Source: Adineta steineri
Lineage: Eukaryota; Rotifera; Eurotatoria; Adinetida; Adinetidae
Length of the DNA: 64,000 bases
Assembly: GCA_905250115.1 (NCBI GenBank)
Contig: CAJNOI010000025.1
Coordinates: 1 to 64,000 of the forward strand
Reading direction: 5' to 3'
In this document: positions 33,008-45,163 of the stretch, in pieces
Position numbering within the stretch: position 1 is the first letter of the stretch
Layout: each line of letters starts with the position of its first letter
Position numbers and translations under genes: made by a program
The notes under the pieces: model-generated
The model's input: the letters and a program-made list of their open reading frames with translations, nothing else
What the model was told of the DNA's origin: nothing
Databases searched by the model: none

Positions 33008-34087
33008 CTAATCTAAATGATGATTCTTATGAATCTTTCGTCGAAACATATAAACTATAACAAAATCACAAGCAACAAGAAATAACATTGAACCAGCACA
33101 AAATATTAATTCAGGTTTTCTACGTTGATCAATAATACTTTGAAATTCTTCATAATCCCAATAGACACCATGCATTTGACAAACAGTAACAAAATAAATA
33201 CATAAATGAAATAAATGATGACCTTGTCCAATAAAATCAAGTGCACCGGGGCATAAACGTTGCGGTAAATCAAGACCGAAAAGAGTAGCACCAATAACAA
33301 ATAAAATAATTTGTGCTAAATGACACATTAATGCTGGATTTGATGATATATTTGATGAATATAAACGTATACATAATGGAGTTATTGAATAAATCCATAG
33401 GAGACCACATGGAAAAAATTGACAAAAACGTTTTAATGGTGGATATGGTCGATGAAAATGATATTGTGCAAAACAATTAAGAAAACATGCTAATATTCCA
33501 AATAGAAGAAGAACTGTTATATATTGATATTCAATTTTTTCATAAAACCATTCGGGTGCTGAATAATATATTTGAATAAAACCCGAACCAAAACCATGTA
33601 AACTAACACCAAGAAAATCAACTAAAAAACATGTCATATGAACAGATTCAGATTTTGAATGAAGTAAATGAGCAAATGCTGAACACATAAACATAATTAT
33701 TGCTGTACATAATGATACAGCAAATGGCCATGAATGTGGATTTTCATAAAAATTTAATTTCCTATAATAATAAACGAGTAAATATCCCATATATAAAATA
33801 CCTAATAAATGACTCCAAACATTGATTGTTTCATTATGTTTATGAAATAATGATTTCCAATAATATGGCCATGGTTGATGAATTGAACGAAAACCATTTA
33901 TAATATATGGTTCAGCAAAAAGTGGAGGAATTTGATAATATTTCAATGGATATCGTGACATATTTTGGAGTGATATAAATGCTGATTGTACACGAAGATG
34001 AAGTGGTTGAAAATAATTTGGAATATTACATTCAAATGAAAATGGAGACATACGAAAATAATTGCCTAAACGTGTAGTGTCTAACAT
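33008..34087 (-). CDS. PAQR family receptor (membrane progestin/adipoQ receptor)
   Basis: Single exon, 359 residues, seven or eight membrane helices. Hallmarks: EPYIINGFRSIHQPWPYYWK and SLFHKHNETINVWSHLLG; a first zinc-site His in SAFAHLLHSKS with VDFLGVSLHGFGSGF; and the C-terminal GQGHHLFHLC. The layout matches mPR/PAQR5-9-like members, which sense progestins, with hydrolase-like metal ligands in the membrane. It is intronless although most neighbours have introns. The first ATG gives an N-terminal tail of about 60 residues before the PYI motif. An acceptor (TTTTTATTGTCAG) lies 22 nt before the ATG. Confidence 0.93.
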   Translation of the reverse strand: MLDTTRLGNYFRMSPFSFECNIPNYFQPLHLRVQSAFISLQNMSRYPLKYYQIPPLFAEPYIINGFRSIHQPWPYYWKSLFHKHNETINVWSHLLGILYMGYLLVYYYRKLNFYENPHSWPFAVSLCTAIIMFMCSAFAHLLHSKSESVHMTCFLVDFLGVSLHGFGSGFIQIYYSAPEWFYEKIEYQYITVLLLFGILACFLNCFAQYHFHRPYPPLKRFCQFFPCGLLWIYSITPLCIRLYSSNISSNPALMCHLAQIILFVIGATLFGLDLPQRLCPGALDFIGQGHHLFHLCIYFVTVCQMHGVYWDYEEFQSIIDQRRKPELIFCAGSMLFLVACDFVIVYMFRRKIHKNHHLD

Positions 34088-34683
34088 ATTTTTTTTCTAT
34101 TGTAATCTGACAATAAAAATTTATTATTTGGATTAAATCACTAGAAATAAAAACGAAGAATTTATTTCAGTACAAAAAAACTTTATAAAACTAATGTATA
34201 CCTATTCTTTCTGTATGTTGTTTTGTAACATCGAATGTTAACAAAAAAAAATAGCAACCTGATGTTGTATTACCAAGGTGAAAATAAGTTGTTTCGTTCG
34301 ATTTTATTTGAGTAGAAGAAAAAAATCACTCTTTTCTTTCGTTCTTTCTTCAAAATTCAATACTTATTAGAATAATATTGACTATAAACTTCCCCGTGCA
34401 AAAAAAAAATAAGAATAATAAAATATATTACGAAATTAACGATTACAATCTACTATTTTTCTAACGTAAACATACCATTTTTTTTTCATATCGGATATTC
34501 TGCTCTTCAAAAAAACGTGTCGTCGCAAAAATGAGAAAAATAATTATAGATAGATAAGAATCTTTATTTTTTCATCTAGATTTCAATTCATTTTAATAAA
34601 TACACATTTTCATTATATACATATAAGATAAATAAATAAAACTAACAAAAAGAAAAAGGAAGAAAACGTAATACAAATAAAGT
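34088..34683. other. Intergenic, AT-rich
   Basis: A/T runs; nothing recognisable between PAQR and NTHL1. Confidence 0.6.
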
Positions 34684-35911
34684 TTATTTTTGTTTGAGAT
34701 GTTTGACTGTATCTTTACTAGTACTAGCTGGACATATATTTCTATTTAAACAAGTTGAACATCGGGGTTTTACTGTAAAACATTGGGTTTGACCAAAACG
34801 AACTATATTATGATTTATTTGATTCCATAAATCTCTGAAAAAAAAGTCTCGTCTTTTTTTTGCTTCATAACAAATATATAGAAAATTACCTTGGTATCCA
34901 TGATTCAAGTGCTAAACGTGTTTGTTCTGGTGTTTTTGTATCATATGGTAACCAACCAAGTCGATGTGAAATACGATGTACATGTACATCAACTCCAATA
35001 CCTTGATTCGATTTCCAAGCAAAATCCATAGCTAATTAATTAAATAGATTAAAATTAAATTTCAATTTATATATTCTATTTTACTTAAATAAGCCATTTT
35101 TGGGCCAACACCTAAAAAAAATAATAATTTTATTAATTTTTTAATAATAATAATTTTCCTAACCAGGTAATGCACATAAACTTTCAATTGTATTCGGAAT
35201 ATCATCATTGTATTTATTGCGTAATATCTGACATGTATCTTTAATATATTGAGCTTTACGCTACGACAAAACAAAAAAGTGCACAATCAAATAAAGATTT
35301 TTCTTCTTCTTACTCGCCAAAATCCAACTGGATAAATAATTTTTCCTAATTCATCAATATCAATATCAAGAGCATATTGTACAGTAAATCCATGTTCAAG
35401 TAAACGATCCATAGCTGCAACTGTCATTGTATCTTTTGTTTGACTAGATAACATTAAACTAACAAGAACATGTAAACGACGAATTTTATCATCAGTAATT
35501 GTATCACCAATTGTATCACAACCACGAGGTTCTAAATGTTTATTTCTTATTCGCATCGCTAAAATATTTTCCCAATGTTCCTTCCAATGAGGTGGTTCCC
35601 ATTTTCGATCATTTCTATCATCATTTGTTACTTTTCGTCGTTTCCTATTCAATAATTGAACTAGGTCAATTCAGGGCAAGTTATTTATACTCACTTAACA
35701 ACATGTGTTGTTTCTTTATGATCACTATCATCATTTTCAATTGCACTTATTTTTTCTTCCTTTTTCTTTTCAAAATATCTATAATAAAAATATTCTTGTT
35801 TTTCTATCTATTGAGTTCAATTTCTTTTCCTTACTTGCTCATAACAGCTTGAACAATATGTTCTTTTTCATCTTTTACTGACTCTTTTTTTCTTTTATTT
35901 GTTTTAGACAT
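34684..35911 (-). CDS. NTHL1: Endonuclease III-like DNA glycosylase
   Basis: Seven exons: 35835-35911, 35695-35778, 35314-35644, 35164-35260, 35085-35111, 34890-35031 and 34684-34834, giving 302 residues (human about 300). A bifunctional glycosylase/AP lyase that removes oxidised pyrimidines in base-excision repair. The helix-hairpin-helix is [11 protein letters not shown] with catalytic Lys201. The catalytic Asp is D220 in GVDVHVHRI. The 4Fe-4S loop is Cys271-x6-Cys278-x2-Cys281-x5-Cys287. The Lys-rich N-terminus ([16 protein letters not shown]) is a likely nuclear signal. The fifth exon is only 27 nt and carries the catalytic Lys. An acceptor (CTTTTATTTTAG) lies about 34 nt before the ATG. 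Confidence 0.95.
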
Positions 35912-36228
35912 GTAAGAACTTCTCTTTTTTGTTTTCAATAATATCTAAAATAAAAGGAAACAGGAATTGAGCTAAATCAAAGTGTTTTTTTTATAGACAT
36001 TTTATACCAATCAACTTAAAATACTTGAAAAAAACAATTATGTCGACATGAAAATTTTTTATTAACTAATGTAAAATATCGCCCGAAGTATCAATTAAAA
36101 ATAGAAAAAAAAATATTTTATTTGTTTCTAACAAGATTGTTGTATATCATACAATAGTCTTTATTTTTCTTCTCTCTCATACACTTTAAATATTATCAAG
36201 ATCAATAAATTATTACAAAAATAAAACA

Positions 36229-37489
36229 ATGGTTCCATTATCAAATATGAAGGATATTCAAAATCTATATCCAGACTCTCGTGTAACATTATTATCATCA
36301 ACAAGTTCATTACAATTTTTAAATATTCGTGTTAGTAAACGTCTCAATCGTTATCGTTTATTACAACGTCAATGGTATAAATTACAATCACCTATTCAAA
36401 ATAAACCCTTATCAACTTCAAATATTCAATTTCGATTGCCTATGTCTGATATAAAACCACTTCGACAAGAACAGAATACAGAAAAAATCGTTTGTGATAT
36501 AAAAGATTGTTCTATTCCATTAGAAAAAACAATAATAAAAGGAAGTAAAGAAAAAACTTTTTCCGAATTTGAATTCTTACGTTCACAAATACCTCAAGAT
36601 TTGTTACAATTACGAAAAGGAATTAATATACAACAGAAAAAAATTCCCGAAATTACATCTTTAAAGATAAATAATAAATTATCTCGAGCAATGGTAAGTT
36701 ATTGATTTTCAAGTAAATAAAAATAAACTATTCGACTTATTTTATTATTAGACATTTATCAATACTTCAATTACTGAAGAAGAAGATAATAATATCAAAT
36801 CACTTGATTATGCTCAAAGAGCTGATCGTCGAATACATTCAGCAACGTCTTCACAAAATGATAATAAATGTCTTATTCGAAGTAATTCACCAAATATCTT
36901 TTTACCAAATTCAAAACGACAAGAAAAAATCCAACAACAAATTAATAATAAACCATCGAATATTTACCGTTGTCGTGTTTATCAATCATTTATTTCTGAT
37001 TCTCCTATTCAAAGTATACCTTCAACAAAAGTAATACTTAATAAACAATCAAAAATAAATTTAAAACAACCGCAACGATTGAATTTACCTCTACCATTAA
37101 CTAATGTTAAACAAGTAGACGAAATACAACCATCAACTATTAAACAAGAAACAACGACATGTTTTTATACATATGCTACATCAACTTCATCAATAATGCC
37201 ATCATCTATGAAACTCAATCGAAATACTTCATTACTATCAATACTTCTTACACCAATTTCTTGTCTTGGTATTCAAGAACAACATGAAACATATGTTAAG
37301 AAATCAAAAATTAATAGCTATAGTTTACTTAATTATGAAAAAGTACAGAATCATTTACCAAAACCAATTATATCATTCTATTCCGAAAAGAATCATGATG
37401 GTTTTAGAATTTTATCTACACAATTAGATCGTATACGCGAAACAATGCCTAATTCAAATGTTTATAATAATTATATACGGACTTGTTAA
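36229..37489 (+). CDS. Large disordered protein of unknown function
   Basis: Two exons (36229-36693, 36752-37489), intron 58 bp with GTAAGT donor, 400 residues. Rich in Ser, Thr, Asn, Gln and Lys with no recognisable domain or membrane segment. Motifs of possible interest are LYPDSRVTLLSSTSSLQFL near the start and RVYQSFISDSPIQSIPS in the middle. It may be a cytoskeletal or regulatory scaffold, but nothing in the sequence proves that. It converges with MRPL32, with 89 bp between stops. Splicing in frame over 738 nt supports it being a real gene. Confidence 0.75.
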
Positions 37490-37578
37490 AAGAAAACAGA
37501 AAAAATACTCGGATCTTCACTTTGTTTTTTTATTTTTAAAATAACAAAAACTACGAAACAAAAAAAACCTTTATCCAC

Positions 37579-38121
37579 CTATTTTGTTGTATTTATTTTT
37601 GGTATTAAATTTTTTGAAAACCATGTTGGTCTTTCACGTGGAATTTCCACAATACGTTTTGTTTTATCATCAGTTAGTTTATTATCATTATTATAAACAT
37701 AGACAACTTCTTGTTGTGGATGATTATAATTAAATTCATCTTTATTTGCAAAAGAATCTTTCATAGATTGTGTTTCTTTTTTTATACGATCATAACAATT
37801 TCCACATATAGTTTTTTTTTCATGCCATGTACCACATTCTAAACATTGATGAAGATCTTGACGTGGTGTACCAATTCTTGACATTAATGACATTGGTAAA
37901 TCTGAATGACGTCGAATACGACGACGCTCAACAGTAGCACGATGTTTCTGTGTTAATAATATAGACATATCTGGTAAGCATGATGTTGAAGGAGATATTA
38001 GAGTAGATGATGATGATGATGTATTAATCAATGCAAATGTTGGTGAAGAAAAGAAAAAACGAGAATAATGAATTAATTGATCTGTTAGAAAATGATAACG
38101 AGCAATGATATTAGCTAACAT
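37579..38121 (-). CDS. MRPL32: Mitochondrial ribosomal protein L32 (bL32m)
   Basis: Single exon, 180 residues (human 188). The first half is a mitochondrial presequence-like region that is removed on import. The mature part begins near KHRATVERRRIRRHSD. The L32 zinc ribbon is CLECGTWHEKKTICGNC, and the tail IVEIPRERPTWFSKN matches the animal protein's end. It is a component of the mitoribosomal large subunit. Its start lies 67 bp after the STOML1 stop, and an acceptor (TTCATTCTTTCTAG) ends 3 nt before the ATG with no room for another exon, strong local evidence for trans-splicing downstream of STOML1. Confidence 0.92.
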   Translation of the reverse strand: MLANIIARYHFLTDQLIHYSRFFFSSPTFALINTSSSSSTLISPSTSCLPDMSILLTQKHRATVERRRIRRHSDLPMSLMSRIGTPRQDLHQCLECGTWHEKKTICGNCYDRIKKETQSMKDSFANKDEFNYNHPQQEVVYVYNNDNKLTDDKTKRIVEIPRERPTWFSKNLIPKINTTK

Positions 38122-38124
38122 GAT

Positions 38125-38126
38125 CT
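38125..38126 (-). promoter_or_regulatory. Putative trans-splice acceptor of MRPL32
   Basis: A pyrimidine tract and TCTAG end 3 nt before the ATG at 38121. The preceding stop codon is only 67 bp upstream. Confidence 0.65.
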
Positions 38127-38188
38127 AGAAAGAATGAAAATGTTTGATTTATTTACGCAAATACAAAACAAACAAACAAAAAAAAAGA

Positions 38189-39809
38189 TTATTTTCGAAT
38201 AGTTGGATTAAAAAGTAGAATATTATCTCGACGAAGTGCTTCAGCTAAATGTTTTAAATACATTGCATCTTGTAATAAGCCATCAATTGTAATACGTTGA
38301 TTTAAATAAGCTTGAACAAGTTCATTGGAATCACCTGCTGATAAAAGTCGTAAATCTTCCGGATTCGATAATGTTATTGATACATCTGGTTTCGCTAACG
38401 GATAACGACCTGTATCGCAAGTACCATTACCTGAACAAAAATAAATAATTTTATTTTTGGAATTTCGAATATTTTTTCTACAAACCATTTTTAAGATCAA
38501 GATAAAATTCGCCTAATGTAGCAATATTAAATTGATAGGTTGTTTTAACTTGTCGAACAAGTTCTTCAGTTAATACAGGTCGAAGTCGTTGAACAATCAA
38601 TTGAAGAACAGGTGAAGCTGTGTTATCAGGTGGTTTAACTAAATAAATTCTACGTGACCCTAGCAGATATTGAAATCTATATTTTTTTACCTGTGGTTGG
38701 TGCGACTTGTCCTGGTTGCTGTTGTTGCATAATTCCTGCAAATATTTTTGTAAATACATCAAGTGCAGGATGAAAAGATGCTTGATTATCTTCATTTTCA
38801 TCGGCTGTTGAAACAATTTTTGTTTGTACACTAAATTATAATAGAGAAAAATAAATTCCATTGTTTTTTTAATCAATACTTACACATGAAATTTATGTAT
38901 GTCAATACCCCATTTACGAACAAAATGATTAAGTTCATTCTTTAAAATACAAAATCAAGTAAATATTTAATTAAAATCTATGTTTATTTTATACTTTAAG
39001 TGAAAGTTCAATTTGAGAAATTTGTTGTTCAATTTTCATTCCATCAATTTTTCCAACGAATGCAACTAATGTTGAACGTGTTAAAGATTTTAATGATATT
39101 GTTATATCATTAAGACTATTTGATACAAGTATTGGATCATCAATATTATATTCTACAGAAACATTGACTTCAACTATTGAATTATCTCGACAAATAATCT
39201 AAAATATTTGTTAAATAATCCAAAAAAAGGAATAAAATTAATTTTACTTGTGTAGGAGATATGACAAGATTATTTTGTTTTGTACGAATACGTTTTGAAT
39301 AATCAACAAATGGGAGAACTAAAGTGAAACCAGGACGACGTGGTTTCTTTTGAACACGACCCAAACGATAAACAACTAATTGTTCATTTTGACGAACACG
39401 CTAAATATTCATTTATTATTAGAAAAATCTTTTTTTTTAATTTCAAAAAGAAAATTTTTTACTTTAAGAGCAAATATTAATGACCAAGGTAAAAGAACAA
39501 GTGTAAAAATTGCACAAAAAAGAATAACCATGTAATGGGCGAATTGTTCAACACCCACTAATGGCCGTTTTTCTAAAAATAAAACAAATTTATTTTCTTT
39601 AATTATTTCAAATAATTAAATTATTCACCTGTTAAAGTATGTAAATTAATTTGTCTTGAATAAGAAAAAGCAGATTTATAATCAGCAATTGAATTATAAT
39701 CATCATCCGATGGTTTTCCACTTGTTAATTCAATGATAGATGCTGATGGTCGTCTATCATCATCTTCACTAGTCGGTATGGTTTGATATTTTTGTGATGA
39801 TGTTGTCAT
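38189..39809 (-). CDS. STOML1: Stomatin-like protein 1 (SPFH plus SCP2 domains)
   Basis: Eight exons: 39629-39809, 39463-39572, 39248-39400, 38995-39198, 38884-38939, 38691-38830, 38486-38659 and 38189-38430, phases all consistent, 419 residues (human 398). A cytoplasmic N-terminus, a hairpin membrane helix near 70-96 (MVILFCAIFTLVLLPWSLI), and an SPFH/band-7 domain from about 97 to 235 (LVVYRLGRVQKKPRRPGFTL, VEVNVSVEYNIDDPI) are followed by an SCP2 sterol-transfer domain (about 300-410: GEFYLDLKNGNGTC, GDSNELVQAYLNQRITI). In animals it sits on late endosomes and aids cholesterol transfer. The start codon overlaps the end of TMEM42 by 41 nt; no acceptor lies just upstream of it, unlike the other genes here. 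Confidence 0.93.
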
Positions 39810-40152
39810 TTTTAGTTGAAATTAAATAAACACCAATAAGAATTAATAGAAAACCAATTAACCAAGTAGAATTAATAGGTTCAAAAAAGAATATATAACC
39901 AATAAGAGCCGATAGAAGAAAATTACTTGTTTTAGTTAGAATTGTCGGTTGAATACTTGTTGTTGATAAACTTAATGCTTTAGAATAACAACGCCACATA
40001 AACACATTGGAAAAGACAAAGAGAATTATATAAATAATTGTTAATATTGATACAAATGTCGGTTGACTAAATGTTAATTTGCCAAATACAGATGCAGAAC
40101 ACGCAGAAATACCGGCAAGAATTGAGTAAAAATTTACAGAAGATTCGGGCAT
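39769..40152 (-). CDS. TMEM42: Transmembrane protein 42 (EamA-like four-helix protein)
   Basis: Single exon, 127 residues, four membrane helices, the size and layout of TMEM42, half of an EamA/DMT-type transporter. GISACSASVFGKLTF near the start and IQPTILTKTSNFLLSALIGY with FFFEPINSTWLIGFLLILIG match the family. Its last 13 codons lie inside the first coding exon of STOML1 in another frame. A splice that shortens the tail is possible, as the helices end about 15 residues before the stop. The transported substrate is unknown. Confidence 0.82.
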   Translation of the reverse strand: MPESSVNFYSILAGISACSASVFGKLTFSQPTFVSILTIIYIILFVFSNVFMWRCYSKALSLSTTSIQPTILTKTSNFLLSALIGYIFFFEPINSTWLIGFLLILIGVYLISTKNDNIITKISNHTD

Positions 40153-40773
40153 GAGCCAACGAGTAGCAAATAAACAGAAGATGTGACTATTAGTTACAAT
40201 TCATATTATTGGTTTATATTAAAATTAGAACAAGACTTGAAAACTATCTATAGATGGCGTATAAAGTCAGTCATCATTTTCTTTTTTCTTGTTAACTCCT
40301 GGCTTTTTTTTGAGAGAATGAGGATTTTGAAAAGTAATGTTTATCAAAGAAATTTCATTTTTTGATCAAAAACAGCATTGATAGTTCGTCTTCCTATGAT
40401 AGTCTTTGAAGCAACCAACAATACATAGTGACACATATATTGCGTAACGCGTCGAAGATTATGGGATGAGCACACCAGAGCGACAGAAAATATGAATGGA
40501 GCGTGCACGAATAAAACGATCAATAAAAAGAAAAGAGAAGAATTATATCACATTGGCACTATCTAACAGACGATAACAAGCTGTTCTAAACACTTGAAAT
40601 GTATAGTATTACGACCTTTATTCGATAAATACATCAGCACACATATATGTATTGCCGAGAGCGAAAGGGATAAATAACTATATTCTTCATGAAATTAGCG
40701 TAACTCTTAATTTAATCTTGAAAATAATTTAAAATGGTATAACAATATTTCTACAAAAATTTATTATTAATCT
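40153..40773. other. Divergence-free spacer between FEM1 and TMEM42
   Basis: Both flanking genes read leftward. The GC content rises slightly near 40440-40520. No gene is recognised. Confidence 0.55.
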
Positions 40774-42725
40774 TTAATGTTTCTGAATAAAATTAACAAG
40801 AGATGTTGGAAGAAGATTGTCATATGATAAAGATTCTCTTTGTATTAATTGTGCACAAATACATTTCAATGATCGAACATCTATTGTCTGTTTCAAATGT
40901 TGAATTACTTCATTTTGAAATAATGGTATTAATTCAAACGGTGTTTCTCTTTTATTATTAACATGATCTAAATGAGCACCAGCATGATATAATAAATTAA
41001 TAATAGAAATAATTTCATTAGATATTGTCTCGTTTTGAACTACTGTATGTAATGGAGTATTTTTACTTAGATCTAATACATCTACATTAGCACCACAAAT
41101 AAGAAGTAAACGAAGTGTCATTGAACATGGATAACTATTAAAAGAATAGAAAATTTTTATTAAATAAATAATAGGGTAATTTTTTTTTCTTACGTGATTT
41201 TATCTAAGAAACTATTTGTGAAAGAATTTGAAGATAAATGTAAAAGAAATGATCCATTTTTTATTGTTTTATATTCATGTTGAATAATTAAATGAATTAA
41301 TTTACATAATTCTTGACGATGATTTCTTGATATTTCTTGTTTTTCTTCTTTATTTGTACTGAATAAAATACGAGCAATAATCGTAATTAAATAAAGTAAT
41401 GTACGTAAATTATAATCAAAATTTTCATATTGAATATTTAATTGAAGTACATTATCCATGACTTTCAACATACGTATTAAATTTTCAATAGGAATATTCA
41501 TATAATTATATTGTTTCATTTCAAGAAAAATATTTATAAAACAACGTAAATATTCTTTTTTTAAGCAGATATTATATTTTTGTTTTAAATCAATTTCATA
41601 AAACCACCAACATAGACAATCATTATATCGTGAAGTATCAGCTAACATAGCTCCATAATAACGAAGTATATGATGATAATCATTACTCATATTACCAAGA
41701 AGACGTTGATGTATACGTATGGTTTCAATACGTAAATTTTCTTTTGAATTTGTTGAAATAAGTTGATTGAATTGTTCAATTGTTTGACATTCAGGAATAA
41801 AATTAAATATTTCAATGGTTTCATTTGATAAAATTTTTGGTAAATTTTTTTTTAATCTTAACTGAAATGCTTCCGTTAAATATTTAATAGATTTATTAAA
41901 ATTTTCTAAACGTGCAACACATCCAAATGTTGCTCCAAGTAATTCATTTGCTTCTATCCATTCTAAATCCGAACAATAATCATGAAATAATTCAACTAAA
42001 TTTATTTCTCCATAAAGTGCAGCACGCATCAATGGAGTTATATTTCGTAATTTATCACGTATATTTATCGCACCATTTTCTAATAAAAATTTAATAATTT
42101 CATATGAATTCGATCGTACCGCATAATAAAGTGCGGTTTGACCATTTTCATCTTGATTATTTATATTACATTTAAGTTCATTAATTAAATATTTAACAAG
42201 ATTGAAATGTCGACGACTTGCACAAAGCATTAAATTTGTATAACTACCTGTTTTAACATGATATGGATTAGCACCATGTTTAACTAAATATTTAGCTAAA
42301 TTAAGATTATTATTAAAACATGCAACACGAAATATTGAGCCATATGTTTTTGTTAAATGATTTATATTAACATTACCATATTCAATTAATAATCGAACAA
42401 TATTAAAATGATCAACAGCAACAGCTGTCCATAATGGTGATACATCTTCGATAATTTCTTGTTGATTATTAATTAAATCAAAAACAATAGTACCGAGAAT
42501 TTCAATATCGGGTTTGAAACGATGAAGTAACATACGTACAATATTTTCATGTTTATAATAACATGCTGCTAATAATGGTGTCCATTTCGATTGATTATAT
42601 GTATATATTTTATTGATACAAGTCGGATTTTGATTTAGATATATCTCAAGTGAAATAATATGACCACGACGAACAGCAGTATGAATTAATTCATCATTAC
42701 GAATAGCTGATGATCGAAATGGCAT
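40774..42725 (-). CDS. FEM1: FEM1 homologue, ankyrin-repeat substrate receptor of CUL2 ligase
   Basis: Two exons (41194-42725, 40774-41134), intron 59 bp, 630 residues (human FEM1B 627). About seven ankyrin repeats fill the first 260 residues (SKWTPLLAACYYKHENIVRM, ENGQTALYYAVRSNSYEIIK, RNITPLMRAALYGEINLVEL). Then comes a helical TPR-like region with LLGATFGCVARLENFNKSI and LGNMSNDYHHILRYYGAMLA, both typical of FEM1. Two late ankyrins (about 515-590, NTPLHTVVQNE) and the end LPTSLVNFIQKH follow. FEM1 proteins recognise C-terminal degrons, many ending in Arg, for ubiquitination by CUL2-EloB/C. I chose MPFRSS as start because the preceding frame is only a Lys-rich extension. Which paralogue (A, B or C) is not decided. 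Confidence 0.92.
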
Positions 42726-45163
42726 ATTTATTTTAATGGAAAAAAATTCTTTTTTTTTCTGTTTTGTAACTATCAATCCTTACTCGATACTGCGCGCATA
42801 CATCGAATGCAATCATTTAAATCAAATGACATACGAATCAAACTATAGGATTCCGTACGCAGAACAGAACAAATGTCACATGATGATTTTGTTGTGGTCG
42901 AGCGTTTGCAGGTTAAAAGAGAAAAAAAAACACTTGATGTCATAAAAATAGTGCTTTTTGCGTAGACTACATTTAAATGAAATTAACATTATTACCTGAA
43001 TTTCAAGTTTTGCAAAATAGTACGATGTATTCAATCATAAGTAAAAATAATATAATATTGAATAGAAATTATTCTAGAAATATACAGATAAATTAAATGT
43101 ATATGAATCTATAGTCATTTTTTTCTCGTTAATCGATATGCGATATTAAACTTGATGACGACATTACTCTCTTTTGATTTTAAGTCATATACAAGATTAT
43201 TAGAATTGAGAAAACATAACTAATTAAATATTCAAGAGTACTTTTATGTTTTAAAACTACATATAATATATATATTTAATGGATTTTTTTTTCTTTCATC
43301 TTACATACATATATAAATCAATCGGGTAGATGTTATGAAGTAAATCACTCCATGCATATGTTATTTTTAAATTAAAGATTATGTCTTTTCTTTATGCAAA
43401 ACAATTTTATATAAAAGAGAAAAAAGTTACAATGATTCGTATAAATGAATAAAAGATTTTTTTTATTAAAACTCAATTATTTAGTAAATAATTAATCGAA
43501 ATAGACTTGTGGGTGTTGATTTGTTGTATCATATAACTTGATCTTGAACGATTCCATACAAATATTTGAAGAGTTCAAGAGTAAGTAGATATGTGTGTTA
43601 GGTAGTAATAAATATGGCTCTGAAATAACTTTAGTAATTGATTAGTATACTAAATGTGTTTTTATATCAATTCATCATCTTACTGGACATTTCATTTCAT
43701 TGTATTCTTTCCGACTTGATGAAACAACGAATATACAAAGCGTTTGTATCCCTAATCTCTTCTTTTATTTTGATTCATATTTTCTACGAATGCAAAATAA
43801 ATTCATATGAGTCATGCTTATGATAGTTCTATTACTAAAATGGGTAATTTATTTGAACTAATTCACTATATTATAGATATTACTAAAATTAAAAATTGCT
43901 GCATTAATAAATTTAGTTTTGAATGAAAATAGACCATGCACTAATTATTGTCAACAATAACGAAGAATATATATCAATAAATCTGCCTATTATGGAGGTT
44001 ATGTAGTATACGAATAAAATTCGCAAATACTAAGGCCTTCTAAAAAAATGTAATAATAACTATATTATGACTGGCGGGAATTCTATCAACATTTTATTCT
44101 AGAAAAAAAGCCATTTTTGGTAGTACAATGTATCTCCGAAATTTTCCTCTAAACTTTTCTTTTCGGCATTTCCGCTTATAATTTTGATAAGTATGATGGA
44201 TACAATTTTATTCTTATAGTATTGATCTATCTGTAATATATGTTATATTCTCCAAAAATATACAAAACATAAATATAGACATAGAAAATTGTAATAATAA
44301 ATGATTTATAACTTATATTTTCAAAGCGTCTAATTGAAATAATTTTTATAAAAATTCCTTTTAAAAATACTATCATCTCATTAATATTCTAAAAATATAA
44401 CGAAAAGAATTTAACAAAGCCTGCTTTTCTCGCTCCCAGGGGAGACAGCTACTTGTACGTCTTATTTTTGATTTAAATAAATTATATTTCTAGGTACATT
44501 TTTAAAAGTCTAAAATTAGTCTTGGTGCGTCAGTAACATACTGAGTTAACAAAACAAATATATTTTTTGAAGAAAGACTGAATCGTTCTAGTTATTAGCG
44601 GAAGTAAAAGTTTTCATGATATAAGAACAAAGAAATAATATATGTTGGTACTGTAGTTACGGGATAATCTCAGTATGTTATAATGATCTTATTAAAGTAA
44701 TAAGGTATGCTATGAATAACTGATTATATATATACTATATACATTTGTTAATGAATATTTATTTAATAAACTTCGTGCCTGTGAGAATCAGACATTATCT
44801 TTCTTTCACTGTCATTTCATTAGGCAAAGTATTTCTGTATAGTATAAAAATAGTGTTAAATAAGAAGTATCAGTATAAATTCTCTATAATAAGGTACGTC
44901 AACATACTAACAGTCCAAGGAAAATATTCTGATCTTAATTATAATTTGTTTTCTTATCTGCACTTTATTACTCTTAAGAGTATAATTGATTTAATAATGA
45001 GTTACAACTTGTCACAATATTTTACTTTTCTTTATATCACGAGATCAGTAAACATCTAAGATCTTATGTGTTAATTATAAATCTAGAAAGAAAATCTTTT
45101 ATCACGTATTAATCGCATTTTATCATATTAGTATTTTTTTCCTCTCATTTTTCAAGAAAAAAC
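42726..45163. other. Gene-free 2.4 kb
   Basis: Very AT-rich with no recognisable ORF, RNA or foldback. A short GC-richer patch (GCTCCCAGGGGAGACAGC) near 44430-44450 stands out but does not form a recognisable RNA. Confidence 0.6.

Noticed and set aside
39769..39809. TMEM42-STOML1 as a single fused protein
   Set aside because: The frames differ and no intron is visible that would join them; both proteins match their families at full length separately.
44425..44455. Possible tRNA or structured RNA (CTCCCAGGGGAGACAGC)
   Set aside because: The hairpin is short and no cloverleaf, anticodon arm or terminator could be drawn.
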